Assembly: GCA_963788115.1 (NCBI GenBank)
Contig: CAWBFD010000004.1
Coordinates: 2,140,117 to 2,204,116, forward strand
Length of the DNA stretch: 64,000 bases
Direction: 5' to 3'
From: CAWBFD01 sp963788115
GTDB taxonomy: Bacteria; Actinomycetota; Thermoleophilia; Solirubrobacterales; 70-9
The notes under the pieces were generated by a model. That model was not told where the DNA came from, made no database searches, and saw only the letters and a list, made by a program, of their open reading frames with translations. Shown here piece after piece: positions 18,986 through 28,548 of the stretch; the stretch's first letter is position 1; each line of letters starts with the position of its first letter. The translations under genes were made by a program, and so were the position numbers.

Positions 18986-19507
18986 GTGAAGATCATCGGG
19001 TGGCTCGCCGGTATCGGCACGCTGATCGCCGGCGCGATGTACATGGTCATCTCGCTCAACCGGTGGGAATGGAACCGCGCCCTCTTCTTCGGGTTGATCG
19101 TGCTCATCGCCGAGGTCGGCCTTGCGACGGGACTGATCCTGCGGCGTATCGCGCGGCTCGAGTACTCGACCGCGCTCGACCCCGAAGTGCTCGACATCAT
19201 CCGCGCGACGCGTCCGCCTTCGGCCGATCGGTTCGCGTGGATGAAGGACGCGACCGGCCGCAGCAACGTGTTCATCACGTTCATCGTCGGCGGCGGCATC
19301 ATCCTCTCCGGGATCGCGTGGATCGTCGACAAGGTCGCGTCGAAGACGTCGACACCGCAGGGCGAGGAACGCCTCGCAGTTGAGCTGGGGCCGATCAGTT
19401 ACCCGCGCGGCGGCCTCATCGTCGACGACGTGACCGTGCTCGCGCAGGAAGTCCCCGGCGCGGACGACGCACAGATCCGCAAGCTGCTGCGGCGCGCCGG
19501 GCACTGA
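18986..19507 (+). CDS. Membrane protein with 3 predicted helices (173 aa)
   Basis: The start is GTG 18986 with AAGGAG eight bases upstream. The hydrophobic stretches are IIGWLAGIGTLIAGAMYMVI, RALFFGLIVLIAEVGLATGL and VFITFIVGGGIILSGIAWIV. A soluble tail follows that ends in DDVTVLAQEVPGADDAQIRK. The upstream frame is continuous with the PEP-utilising enzyme in this sequence, so a fusion cannot be ruled out, but the ribosome binding site argues for a separate gene. It is followed two bases later by another small membrane protein. Function unknown. Confidence 0.65.
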   Translation: MKIIGWLAGIGTLIAGAMYMVISLNRWEWNRALFFGLIVLIAEVGLATGLILRRIARLEYSTALDPEVLDIIRATRPPSADRFAWMKDATGRSNVFITFIVGGGIILSGIAWIVDKVASKTSTPQGEERLAVELGPISYPRGGLIVDDVTVLAQEVPGADDAQIRKLLRRAGH

Positions 19508-19508
19508 C

Positions 19509-19898
19509 GTGGCGAAAGCGTTCAAGATCGCCCTGGCGATCGTCGGGCTCGCCATCGGGATGGTCGGGGTGTTCGCGCTGCGCGAAGCCACGCTCTCGAC
19601 ACACCAGCCCGTCGCACGCGACTCGCAGCTCGAGCTGATCGTGTCGGCCAGCACCAAGGGCGGCGAGACGAACCAGACGATCGACGAGATGGTCGAAGCG
19701 CAACTGCTCACGTGCCGGCTCGAGGTCACGTCGGATCTCGTCGGCCCGATCGAGGACCAGGGCGACGACCACTACCGCGCGGTGTTGACGCCGTCGATGG
19801 ACGAAACCAACCGCCGCCAGTTCCGCGGCTGTGTCGAAGACTGGGTGATCGACGGCGTCCGGCTCAACGTGCTCGAGATGGACGACATCGAAGACTGA
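19509..19898 (+). CDS. Small membrane-anchored protein (129 aa)
   Basis: GTG start at 19509, immediately after the previous stop. A single N-terminal membrane helix (KIALAIVGLAIGMVGVFALR) anchors a soluble domain with LLTCRLEVTSDLVGPIEDQG and FRGCVEDWVIDGVRLNVLEM. The two Cys residues could form a disulphide outside the membrane. No family recognised. It is probably translated together with the previous membrane protein and the PEP-utilising enzyme. Confidence 0.65.
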   Translation: MAKAFKIALAIVGLAIGMVGVFALREATLSTHQPVARDSQLELIVSASTKGGETNQTIDEMVEAQLLTCRLEVTSDLVGPIEDQGDDHYRAVLTPSMDETNRRQFRGCVEDWVIDGVRLNVLEMDDIED

Positions 19899-19962
19899 TA
19901 CCTGTCACGCCGTGTCAGGGTTGCGGAGGAGGATGGACACCCCGAAACCGAGAGGACCCGAC

Positions 19963-20330
19963 ATGGACTGGAAGCTCGAACTCGTCGCAGTGCCCGTATC
20001 CGACGTCGACAAGGCCAAGGCGTTCTACGTCGATCAAGTCGGATTCGTAGCCGACCACGACCACCGCGTCAGCGACGACATGCGGTTCGTGCAGTTGACC
20101 CCGCCCGGCTCGGCCTGCTCCATCTGCTTCGGTGAGGGGATGTCGACGAAAGCGCCGGGCTCACTCGAAGGTCTCCAGTTGGTCGTCGCCGACATCGAGG
20201 CCGCGCGTGCGGAACTCGTCGAACGCGGGGTCGACGTGAGCGAGGTCCAGGCGTTCCCGTGGGGATCGTTCGTGTTCTTCAGCGACCCCGACGGCAACGG
20301 TTGGGCCGTCCAGCAAATCTCCCCCCGTAG
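19963..20330 (+). CDS. VOC (glyoxalase-like) family protein, single domain
   Basis: Starts at ATG 19963 with a GAGAGG ribosome binding site. A single VOC module of about 122 aa shows LVAVPVSDVDKAKAFYVDQV, then GFVADHDHRVSDDMRFVQLT and FVFFSDPDGNGWAVQQI. In this sequence the frame runs on into the next VOC gene. A run of six C at 20321-20326, if seven, would give SPP and a TAG at 20328-20330, which is the normal end of such proteins. I therefore treat it as a separate gene with a lost stop. Substrate unknown. Confidence 0.75.
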
Positions 20331-20400
20331 CGATGAATTTCGGCGCGGGCCGTACGGTCTGACCCTCGACTTTACCTACCGCGAACGCAAGGAGCCTCCC

Positions 20401-21171
20401 GTGCCCAAGCGTGACGAAGCCCCGATCGGTGCACCCTGCTGGGTCGACCTCATGACATCGGATCCCGAGAAGAGCCGCGCGTTCTACGGCGACCTCTTCG
20501 GTTGGACGTGGGAGGACCCAGGCCCTGAGTACGGCGGTTACTTCAACTTCTTGAAGGACGGCGAAATGATCGCCGGCGGCATGCGCAACCCCGGCGACCT
20601 CCCCTTCGACGTGTGGTCGGTGTATCTCGCGGTCAAGGACGCGCGTGAGACGACCGACGCCGCGGTGGCGAACGGCGGAACCGTCATGGTGCCGGCGATG
20701 GAGGTGCAGGCGCTCGGCACGATGGGTGTCGTTACCGACCCGAGTGGAGCGACCATCGGCTTGTGGCAGCCGGGTGAGCACCGCGGCATGGGCATCGTGC
20801 GCGAGCCCGGCACGCCCGCGTGGTTCGAACTGCACACGACCGCCTACCCCGCGGCCGTGAGCTTCTACGAGAAGGTGTTCCACTGGCCCCTGCACACGAT
20901 GGGCGACACTGACGAGTTCCGCTACACGACCTACGGTGACGCCGACAACCAAGAGGCCGGGATCATGGACGCGAGCTCGTTCCTGCCCGACGGTGTGCCG
21001 TCGCACTGGTCGATCTACTTCGCGGTCGACGACACGGACGCGGCGCTGGCGCGCATCGTCGAGCTCGGCGGCCAAGTGGTCACGCCGGCCGAAGACACGC
21101 CCTACGGCCGTTTGGCCACGGCGACCGACGTGACCGGCGCGATCTTCAAGTTGGTTGCCGACCAGAACTAG
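20401..21171 (+). CDS. Two-domain VOC family protein
   Basis: GTG start at 20401 with AAGGAG six bases upstream. The protein is 256 aa with two tandem VOC modules. Module 1 is GAPCWVDLMTSDPEKSRAFY with FGWTWEDPGPEYGGYFNF. Module 2 is GTPAWFELHTTAYPAAVSFY with HWPLHTMGDTDEFRYTTYG. VTDPSGATIGLWQPGEHRG closes the first. This matches the common 260-aa actinobacterial glyoxalase/bleomycin-resistance-like proteins starting PKRDEAPIGAP. The reading frame is open upstream into the single-domain VOC protein, probably through a one-base loss at 20321-20326. Confidence 0.85.
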   Translation: MPKRDEAPIGAPCWVDLMTSDPEKSRAFYGDLFGWTWEDPGPEYGGYFNFLKDGEMIAGGMRNPGDLPFDVWSVYLAVKDARETTDAAVANGGTVMVPAMEVQALGTMGVVTDPSGATIGLWQPGEHRGMGIVREPGTPAWFELHTTAYPAAVSFYEKVFHWPLHTMGDTDEFRYTTYGDADNQEAGIMDASSFLPDGVPSHWSIYFAVDDTDAALARIVELGGQVVTPAEDTPYGRLATATDVTGAIFKLVADQN

Positions 21172-21224
21172 CGGTTGCCATCACCCGCGTCGCCTGACCC
21201 GCATCGAGGTGCAAGAGTCGCGCC

Positions 21225-21994
21225 ATGACGGTGGTGCGGGTCGAGGTCGACGAGGCGGTCGGGCGGATGACGCTGGCGCGACCGTCCAAGCTGAACGCGC
21301 TCAGCCGTGCGGTGCTGGAGGAACTCGTGCAGGGCGCGGCATGGTTCGACGAGCAGCCGGCCGTGAAGGTCGTCGTGATCGCGGGGGAGGGAACCTCGTT
21401 TTCGGCCGGGTTCGACCTGGACGATCCGACGTGGGCCGAGTTGGGTCCGCCCGAGCAGTCGGCCCGGGTCGGCCGCGCGATGGCGGAAGCGGTCGGCGGC
21501 ATGCCGCGCGATCACCATCGCGTCGATTCGCGGTCACTGCATCGGCGGCGGCGTGGTGCTCGCGGCCGCGTGCGATCTTCGGGTCGCGTCCGAGCACGCG
21601 ACCGTTCCGCATTCCCGAGGTCGACCTCGGCATCCCGCTCTTCTGGACCGGCGTCCCCCGCCTGGCGCGCGAGCTCGGCGCCGCGCTCACCAAGGAGTTG
21701 GTACTCACCGGGCGCGCGTTCGACGCCGCGGAAGCGCACTCGATCCGGTTCGTCAACCGGGTCGTGCCCGACGTGCAGCTCGACGCGAAAACCGAGGCGC
21801 TCGCGGCGCAGCTGGCCCGCAAGTCGGCACTCGTCCTGACGCAGACCAAGCAGCAAGTCGAGGCGTCGGCACCGCTCGTCCCCGACCTGCTCGACGGGGA
21901 AGCCGACGCGGCCGCGCTCGCGGCCGCGTTCGCCGACGCCGAGAGCCGCGCGGTCGCCGGAAACTATCGGCGCGCCCGTCGGGAAAGCACCTAG
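21225..21994 (+). CDS. Enoyl-CoA hydratase/isomerase family protein (two frameshifts)
   Basis: A crotonase-fold enzyme of about 256 aa. It reads GRMTLARPSKLNALSRAVLE and IAGEGTSFSAGFDLDD (oxyanion loop 1) from ATG 21225. After a break near 21500 comes ITIASIRGHCIGGGVVLAAA with CDLRVASEHA (oxyanion loop 2). After a second break near 21605 come IPEVDLGIPLFWTGVPRLAR and ELVLTGRAFDAAEAHSIRFV. FDLDD lies where hydratases carry a catalytic Glu-rich loop, so the exact reaction (hydratase, isomerase or hydrolase) cannot be set. Both breaks need one or two bases. Confidence 0.85.
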
Positions 21995-22004
21995 GGTCGA
22001 ACGC

Positions 22005-22550
22005 GTGCCGATCACGCCGGACGACAAAGACTGGACCTGGGTGCTCGAACGCACCTGTCCCGAGTGCGGATTCACCGCCAGTGCAGTCGACGCGACGGAC
22101 GTCGCGCGCTTGATCCGCGAGAACGCCGGCGCGTGGCGCCCGCTACTCGACGGCAACCGGCGTCTCGCCGAGCGGCCGTCCGACGATCGGTGGTCGGCGC
22201 TGGAGTACGCGTGCCACGTGCGCGACGTGTACCGCCTCTACGACGAGCGGCTCACGCTCATGCGCACCCTCGACGCGCCGACCTTCCCGAACTGGGACCA
22301 GGACGTCACCGCGGTCGAGGATCGCTACAACACCCAGGACCCGATCGTTGTCGTCACCGACCTCGAAGCGGCCGCGAGACAGCTGGCCGACAACTTCGAC
22401 GCCGTCACGGGTGACGCGTGGCAACGGACCGGACTGCGCAGCGACGGGGCGCACTTCACGATCGAATCGTTCGCTCGCTACCTGATCCACGATCCCGTTC
22501 ACCACCTCGACGACGTCGAGCGCGGTTTCGCGGCGCTCGACTGCCCATAG
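22005..22550 (+). CDS. DinB-family protein
   Basis: 181 residues. The four-helix DinB/YfiT fold is indicated by SDDRWSALEYACHVRDVYRL and LIHDPVHHLDDVERG, which place the three putative metal-binding His residues. An N-terminal extension carries a CPECGF zinc-ribbon-like pair. DinB proteins in actinobacteria are often mycothiol- or other thiol-dependent transferases. The start GTG or ATG region at 22005 follows the enoyl-CoA hydratase by 10 bp, so co-transcription is likely. Confidence 0.85.
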   Translation: MPITPDDKDWTWVLERTCPECGFTASAVDATDVARLIRENAGAWRPLLDGNRRLAERPSDDRWSALEYACHVRDVYRLYDERLTLMRTLDAPTFPNWDQDVTAVEDRYNTQDPIVVVTDLEAAARQLADNFDAVTGDAWQRTGLRSDGAHFTIESFARYLIHDPVHHLDDVERGFAALDCP

Positions 22551-22577
22551 CGGACCGGATCAGGCCATTATGAGCGG

Positions 22578-25029
22578 GTGATATTCGAGTTCGACGGGTT
22601 CGAGCTCGACACCGAACGCGTCGAACTGCGCCGGCAGGGCGAACTCAGCCACGTCGAACCGCAGGTCTTCGAGGTGCTGCGCTTCCTGATCGAGCACCGA
22701 GATCGCGTCGTGTCGAAGGAAGAGCTGCTCGACAACATCTGGGGCGACCGGTTCGTGAGCGAATCCGCGCTCACGAGCCGCATCAAGGCCGCGCGTCAGG
22801 CGGTGGGCGACGACGGCCGGCATCCAGCGCGTGATCGGCACTGCGCACGGCCGCGGTTACCGGTTCCTGGCAACCGTGACGGCACGGGCCGGGACGGCCC
22901 TGACCGAGCCGAGGCCGGGCGCCGATGCCCCCTTGCGCGGCCGCGACGCCGACCTGGCTCGGCTCGCCTCGGCGGCAGCCGAGTCGCGGATCGTCACACT
23001 GGCCGGACCGGGCGGTGTCGGCAAGACCCGTCTCGCCATCGAGTTCGCCGCCCGGGCGGAAGGAGAGACGCGGTTCGTCGACCTGAGCCGGGTCACCGAT
23101 CCGGCCGCGGTGGGTGGCGCCTTCCTCGACGCGTTCGGCGTCTCGCCGCGCGCCGGTGTGCCCGACGCCGATCGCCTCATCGAAGCGCTCGAACTGCGCT
23201 CGGTACTCGTTGTCGTCGACAACTGTGAGCAGGTGCTGGGTGCCGCGGCGGCGGTCGTGACGAAGGTCGTCGTGGGAGCCGGGGCGGTGCGGGTGCTCGC
23301 GACGAGCCGACAGGCATTGGGTGTTCCCGGCGAGCACATCCTCGTGCTGACGCCGTTGGCATTGCCCGACGAGACGGCACCCGAGTCGGAACAGCGTGCC
23401 GCCGACGCGGTCGTGATGTTCTTCGATCGAGCCGACCGCGCGGGTGCGACCATCGACGATCTCGCGGCGGTCGTCGAGTTGTGCCGGCGGCTCGACGGCA
23501 TTCCCCTTGCACTGGAACTTGCGGCGGCGCGCACACGTGCGTTCTCACCCGCCCAGATCCTCGAACAGCTCGACGCGGGGTGGGCCGTCGCCGTCGCGCA
23601 TCGCGGTCATGGTCCTACGCATCATCTCTCGCTCGAAGAAACCATCGACTGGTCCTATCAGCTGCTCGACGACGCCGAGCGCGCACTGCTGCTCGCGCTC
23701 GCAGTCTTCAGCGGACCGTTCGAACTCGCGGCCGTCGCCGCGATTGTCGACGTCGACCTGCTCGTGACGGCCGACCGTCTGGCCCAACTTGTCGACAAGT
23801 CGCTCCTGCAGAGCGTGGCGAGTCCCGCGGGTCGTCGCTTCCGGCTGCTCGAGACGGTACGGGCCTTCACGGCCACGCGCCTCGACGCTGACCATGCGGC
23901 CGCGCTGCGGGACCGGCATGCGGCATATTTCGCGACAGAGGTAGGCGTTCTCGGCGCGCGAGTCCCTGGCCCTGACGAGGACGATGCGCTCGCCCGGCTG
24001 GGTGCCGCGATCGACGACGTGCACGCGGCGTTCATGGACGCCGTTATCGAAGGCGACGTCGACACCGCCGCGCGCCTTGCGAGCGGCCCGCGGCTCTCGC
24101 TTTCGCCCGAAGGCGCGCGATGGGCTCATCTCGCGGGCCAAGCGGTGACGCTTCCTGGTATCGAGTCGCACCCCGACTACGTCTCGCTTCTCGCGAGCGC
24201 GGCGTGGGGCGCGGTGTTGGTCGCGGATCTGCCCCGCTCCCGCGACCTCGCACGCACCGGCATCGCGATCGTCGGCGATCCCGCGCAACATCCGCGGTTG
24301 TGCTGGATCTGGCCGCAAGCGACCGCGGGATCCTACGCCGAGGGTGCCGCGGGTTGTGTCGAAGGCGCGGCGGTCGCGCACGACAAAGGTGACACCGCCG
24401 CGGAGTCCTTCCTGCTCGGAACCGCTGCCATCTATCGCATCGCCGAGGGCGACGAACGTGCGGCGGTCTCCTCGGCCGAACGAGCGCGCGAGTTGGCGCA
24501 CGAAGTCGGCAGCCGCTCGCTGTGGGCACGCGCAGCCGGCGCGCTCGCGTACGCATTGCAAGACCTTGACGCGAGCGCGGCCGGAATCGCCGCACACGAG
24601 GTGCTCGACATCGCGCAACCCGGCGACTTCCATCTGAACTTGCCGCACCGCGTGCTCGCGACGCTGGCCTGGCGCGCGGGCGACCGCGCCACCGCGGCCG
24701 CGCACGAGCGCGCGGCCGTGTATCTCATCCGCGATCAAGGCGACCGCTACGTGCAGGCCGCGTCCATGCGTCAGCTCGCGGTGTTGGTCGGAGACGTCGA
24801 CGCGCTGCTCGCGGCCGAACTCCTTGGCATTGCGTCGGTGCTCGTTCCTGAGATGCGGGTGATCAAGCGGGACGAGATCGCCGACGAGCGATTGCGGGCC
24901 GCCCTCGCCGAACAGCTGGGTGCCGGCGAGCTCGATGCGCGCATGGCTCAGGGTGGCCGCCTCGACGTTCGAGGCATCTACGCGACCGTCGAGCGGGCCT
25001 TGCGGGCCATGGCCGGAGACGGCGCCTAA
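22578..25029 (+). CDS. Winged-helix (OmpR-type) regulator with NB-ARC-like ATPase and TPR-like domain
   Basis: About 816 residues. The N-terminal OmpR-like winged helix reads EFDGFELDTERVELRRQGEL, LSHVEPQVFEVLRFLIEHRD, VVSKEELLDNIWGDRFV and, after a one-base break near 22815, VIGTAHGRGYRFLA. A P-loop ATPase follows: TLAGPGGVGKTRLAIEFA, VLVVVDNCEQV, LATSRQALGVPGEH and RRLDGIPLALELAAARTRAF. The C-terminal half is helical and repeat-like. This is the AfsR/CadC-like STAND regulator architecture; the ligand is unknown. Start GTG 22578. Confidence 0.88.
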
Positions 25030-25122
25030 ACACTTCTGAGAAAGATGCATACAAATGGTGGCCGGTGGGTAGGAAGCGGCCGCACACGCGCGCGCGTCCG
25101 AATCCGGCAGTAACGAGTCACC

Positions 25123-26064
25123 GTGGGATCTTTGGCGAACCCGAGTTCTGCGGAGGCGTGCTTCCGGCACGAAATCGTGCTGTACGCCGGGATCGACGAC
25201 TTCGTCGCCAAAACGGAACCGTTCCTGCGTGAGGGCATCGAGCGCGGCGAACCGTGCGTGGTTGCCCTCTCGGTCGAGAAGATCGCTCGGCTACAGGCGG
25301 AGCTCGGCCATGCGGCCAACGCGGTGCGATTCGTCGACATGGCCGAGGTCGGTCGCAACCCTGCCCGCCTCATTCCGCTGTGGCTCGACCTGGTCGAAGA
25401 GCACGCGGGCGGAACGCTGCGGGGTCTTGGGGAACCGATCTGGGCCGAGCGCAGCGCGGCGGAGCTCGAGGAGTGTCATCTGCACGAGGCGTTGCTCAAC
25501 GTCGCGCTGCACGATGCACCGATCTTCTTGATGTGCCCATACGACATCGAGACGTTGAACCCCAGCGTCGTCGACGACGCGCTGCACAATCACCCGGTGG
25601 TCGCAGGAGACGGGGACGCGCACGAGAACGCCACGTACGCGGTGCCGACGCATCCGCTCGAAGGTGCGCTGCCCGATCCCGAAGCTGTCACCGACACGCG
25701 CGTCGTGCACATCGAAGAACTCGGCGCGCTCCGCCGCCTCATGACCGAGCGTGCCGAGGCGTTCGGACTCGACGATCGCCAGGTGTACGCGTCCGTGCTC
25801 GCGGTCACGGAGCTCGCGACCAACAGCGTGCGCTACGGAGGCGGAACGGGAACCTTCCGTACGTGGCAAGCCGGTGATGCGTTGCTCTTCGAGCTGTCCG
25901 ACGTAGGTCACATCGAAGACCCGATGGCCGGGCGCGTGCGCCCGCGGGCGGACCAGAACCGCGGCCGCGGCTTGTGGATCACCAACCAGCTCTGCGATCT
26001 CGTACAGCTGCGCTCGAGTCCCGACGGCACGACGATCCGGGTTTGGATGCGCCGCACGACGTGA
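25123..26064 (+). CDS. MEDS-domain/HATPase anti-sigma regulatory protein (RsbA-like)
   Basis: 313 residues. The N-terminal MEDS domain (methanogen/methylotroph DcmR sensory) is FRHEIVLYAGIDDFVAKTEP, RGEPCVVALSVEKIARLQAE and CHLHEALLNVALHDAPIFLM with CPYDIETLNP. The C-terminal GHKL ATPase resembles RsbW: DRQVYASVLAVTELATNSVR (N-box), then DVGHIEDPMAGRVRP and NRGRGLWITNQLCDLVQLRS. Such proteins act as anti-sigma or partner-switching sensors. Start GTG at 25123, about 93 bp after the previous gene. No sigma factor is adjacent. Confidence 0.9.
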   Translation: MGSLANPSSAEACFRHEIVLYAGIDDFVAKTEPFLREGIERGEPCVVALSVEKIARLQAELGHAANAVRFVDMAEVGRNPARLIPLWLDLVEEHAGGTLRGLGEPIWAERSAAELEECHLHEALLNVALHDAPIFLMCPYDIETLNPSVVDDALHNHPVVAGDGDAHENATYAVPTHPLEGALPDPEAVTDTRVVHIEELGALRRLMTERAEAFGLDDRQVYASVLAVTELATNSVRYGGGTGTFRTWQAGDALLFELSDVGHIEDPMAGRVRPRADQNRGRGLWITNQLCDLVQLRSSPDGTTIRVWMRRTT

Positions 26065-26096
26065 GTGCGCGGCACGCCTCGGGTGTTATCAGTCGG

Positions 26097-26402
26097 CTAC
26101 TTCTTGCGCTTGGCGTCGATCCCGGCCATACGTTCTTTCACGATCTCGGTGACCAACTCCGGCGCGATGGGATCGGCCGCGGTGAACTTGATCGTGCCCG
26201 GGAAGAAGCTGCAGTGGTGTTTGAATGCACCGAACCCGACCAGCCACGTGCCGCGGTACCGAAAGCCGGGCATCTGGTAGTTGATCGACTCCGTCGCTGC
26301 GGGCGCCGCGGTCGCGATCGTCCGGCGCACTGATTCCAGGAGCGCCCGGGTCTCGGCGGGCAAGGGTGCGAGGTATTCGTCGATCGTGTTCGGTTGCGCC
26401 AC
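26097..26402 (-). CDS. DUF1801 / YdhG-like protein
   Basis: 101 residues. TIDEYLAPLPAETRALLESV, then RTIATAAPAATESINYQMPG, GTWLVGFGAFKHHCSFFPG and LVTEIVKERMAGIDAKRKK fit the small DUF1801 family that includes the Bacillus iron chaperone Fra/YdhG. Its role in actinobacteria is not known. The frame is intact, and it converges with the MEDS-domain gene. Confidence 0.88.
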   Translation of the reverse strand: MAQPNTIDEYLAPLPAETRALLESVRRTIATAAPAATESINYQMPGFRYRGTWLVGFGAFKHHCSFFPGTIKFTAADPIAPELVTEIVKERMAGIDAKRKK

Positions 26403-26466
26403 CGATCATCCTTTCGGTCGGCCTGCGCGCTCGTACGCGATGCGGAGCCCGCCGACGTCGACGGTG

Positions 26467-27636
26467 TCAGCCGACGCCGGTCAGCTCCTTGATCGTGGGA
26501 CCGATGCGATCGGCGACCGGACGGAGCGCGTCGACGTCGAAGCCGTACAAGCGTGCCGGGTTGTCGGTCAGGATCGCGCGAACCTCGTCGGTCGGGATGC
26601 CCTTGAAACAGCGCGCGAGTGACTTGCGCGTGCGCGGCCACGTACCTTCGGTGTGCGGGTAGTCGGCGCCCCACATCATCTTCTCGAGACCGATGTCGTA
26701 ACGCAGTGCGGATTCGTCGGGGCCCATGAACGACGCAGCCACGTAGCACTGCCGTTCCCAGTATTCGCTCGGCTTCAGCTTCACGGTCTCGCGGATGTGA
26801 CTGAAGTATCGCTGCGAGTAGATCGCGTCGAGATACGTCAGCGTGCTCGGGATCCAATCCGCGCGCGACTCGGTGAAGACCAGCTTCATCCGCGGGAACC
26901 GTTCGAGCACGCCGCCCCAGATCAGGAACCACAGCGGTCGGTGCGCGAAGTACACGGTCTCGGTGGCATAGATCAGCATGCTGATCGCGCCGTAGTCGCC
27001 GTAGTTCGGCGTGCCGCTGCCGCCGTGGATGTGCACGGGTAGCTCGAGGTCCTGGCACGCGGCCCACATCGGGTCGTAGCACTGGTCGTAGTAGGGCGGC
27101 AGTCCTTCCCCGGGCACAGTCGGAACGATCACACCCTTCATACCGTTCTCGCGCGCCCACGTGATCTCGGCGACCGTCGCGTCGAGATCGTGCACTGCGA
27201 GCATCGCGAGCGCGGCCCGCCGGCCGGGCGTGTCATTGGCGAAGTCCAAGAGCCAGCGGTCGTACGCGCGGTTGCCCGCGGCCCGCAGTTCATGCTCCGC
27301 GGATTCGCCGAAGCCTCCGAACGGAACGCCGCTGTCGGGGAAGAGCACTTCGGCGACGACCCCTTCGCCTTCGAGAACCTCGGTGCGCAATGAGGAATTC
27401 CACTGGCCGTCGCGCCCGTTGGCCGTCTCGGCGGCGAACGCCGCCGCGCCTTCCTTGGAGAAGAGCGAGCGATTCTCGGCGGTGGCCTGCGCGCGCTTCT
27501 CGCGCGCGGCGAGAAGGGCGCGGATGAAGTCGTCGTACTGCGCGCGGTACGCCGGTTCGATGTACGGCACGTAGTCCTCGGGCCGACCCGTTGCGTGCCC
27601 GTCGCACGAGATGATGACTGGCCGCTCGTCCTGCAT
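26467..27636 (-). CDS. Amidohydrolase family protein (ACMSD-like TIM barrel)
   Basis: 389 residues from ATG 27636. ISCDGHATGRPEDYVPYIEP is a modified first metal motif (DxH replaced by CDGHATG). VAEVLFPDSGVPFGG follows, then PVHIHGGSGTPNYGDYG with the strand-5 His, KLVFTESRADWIPS and MMWGADYPHTEGTWPRTRKS with the terminal Asp and His. This is the amidohydrolase_2 group containing ACMSD, with many members in actinobacterial xenobiotic and steroid pathways. The reaction may be decarboxylation or hydrolysis. It is divergent from an SDR with 44 bp between starts. Confidence 0.88.
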   Translation of the reverse strand: MQDERPVIISCDGHATGRPEDYVPYIEPAYRAQYDDFIRALLAAREKRAQATAENRSLFSKEGAAAFAAETANGRDGQWNSSLRTEVLEGEGVVAEVLFPDSGVPFGGFGESAEHELRAAGNRAYDRWLLDFANDTPGRRAALAMLAVHDLDATVAEITWARENGMKGVIVPTVPGEGLPPYYDQCYDPMWAACQDLELPVHIHGGSGTPNYGDYGAISMLIYATETVYFAHRPLWFLIWGGVLERFPRMKLVFTESRADWIPSTLTYLDAIYSQRYFSHIRETVKLKPSEYWERQCYVAASFMGPDESALRYDIGLEKMMWGADYPHTEGTWPRTRKSLARCFKGIPTDEVRAILTDNPARLYGFDVDALRPVADRIGPTIKELTGVG

Positions 27637-27680
27637 CGAGTCCCCCCGTCGCTGTATGCCCGAAGCGTAGGGTCTCGGCG

Positions 27681-28539
27681 ATGACGGAGCACGCGAACGC
27701 CGGAGTCGCGCTCGTGACGGGTGCGAGCCGGGGAATCGGCAAGGCGATCGCGGTCGAGCTCGCTGCGGCCGGCTACGACGTTGCGATCCTCGCCCGGACG
27801 GTGCACGAGGGCGAGACTCGCGAGCACAGCTCCACCTTGCAGCGGTCCGATACGTCCCCGCTTGCCGGGTTCGCTCGACAGCACCGCTGACCTCGTATCT
27901 GTCGAGGGGCGCCGCTGCCTCGCCCTGAAGGCCGACCTCCTCGACCACGCGTCGCTCACGGACGCGGTCGCGACGGTGCTCGCCGAGTGGGGTCGCATCG
28001 ACGTGCTCGTCAACAACGGCCGGTACGTCGGCCCCGGGCACATGGACCACATCGTCGACACCCCCGTGCAACTCCTGCGCGACCATCTCGAGGCCAACGC
28101 GCTCGCGCCGGTCGTGCTCATCAAGGCAGTCATTCCGCAAATGGTCGACCGCGGCGCCGGCACGATCATCGACCTCACGTCGAGCGCGGCGTACGAGGAT
28201 CCGCCCGAACCCGCGGGCGCCGGGGGATGGGGACTTGGCTATGCGTTCAGCAAGGGCGCGCTCCATCGCATCGCCGGCGTGCTCGCGGTCGAACTGCGCG
28301 ACACGAACGTGCGCGCCTACAACGTGCAGCCCGGCTTCATCGCGACGGAGCGCATCCGGCAGGACATGGGCGCGTTCGGCTTCGACGCGTCGACGGGCGC
28401 GCCCGCAGCGGTCGTGGGCAAGGTCTGCCGTTGGCTCCTCGAAGCTCCGGAAGCGCGCGCGCTGAACGGGACCTGCATTCAGGCACAGGAGTTGTGCAGC
28501 GAACTCGGGCTGCTCCCGGGGTGGTCGCTCGATGCGTGA
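27681..28539 (+). CDS. SDR-family oxidoreductase (frameshifted near 27855)
   Basis: Starts at ATG 27681. VALVTGASRGIGKAIAVELA (TGxxxGIG) leads to ILARTVHEGE. After a one-base break near 27855 the protein continues VSVEGRRCLALKADLLDHAS, GRIDVLVNNGRYVGPGHMDH, TIIDLTSSAAYEDPPEP and the catalytic GYAFSKGALHRIAGVLAVEL. The NNAG motif is NNGR. The length is about 285 aa. It is divergent from the amidohydrolase, so the two may belong to one pathway. The stop sits 9 bp from the convergent operon end. Confidence 0.88.
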
Positions 28540-28548
28540 AGTGCGCTA

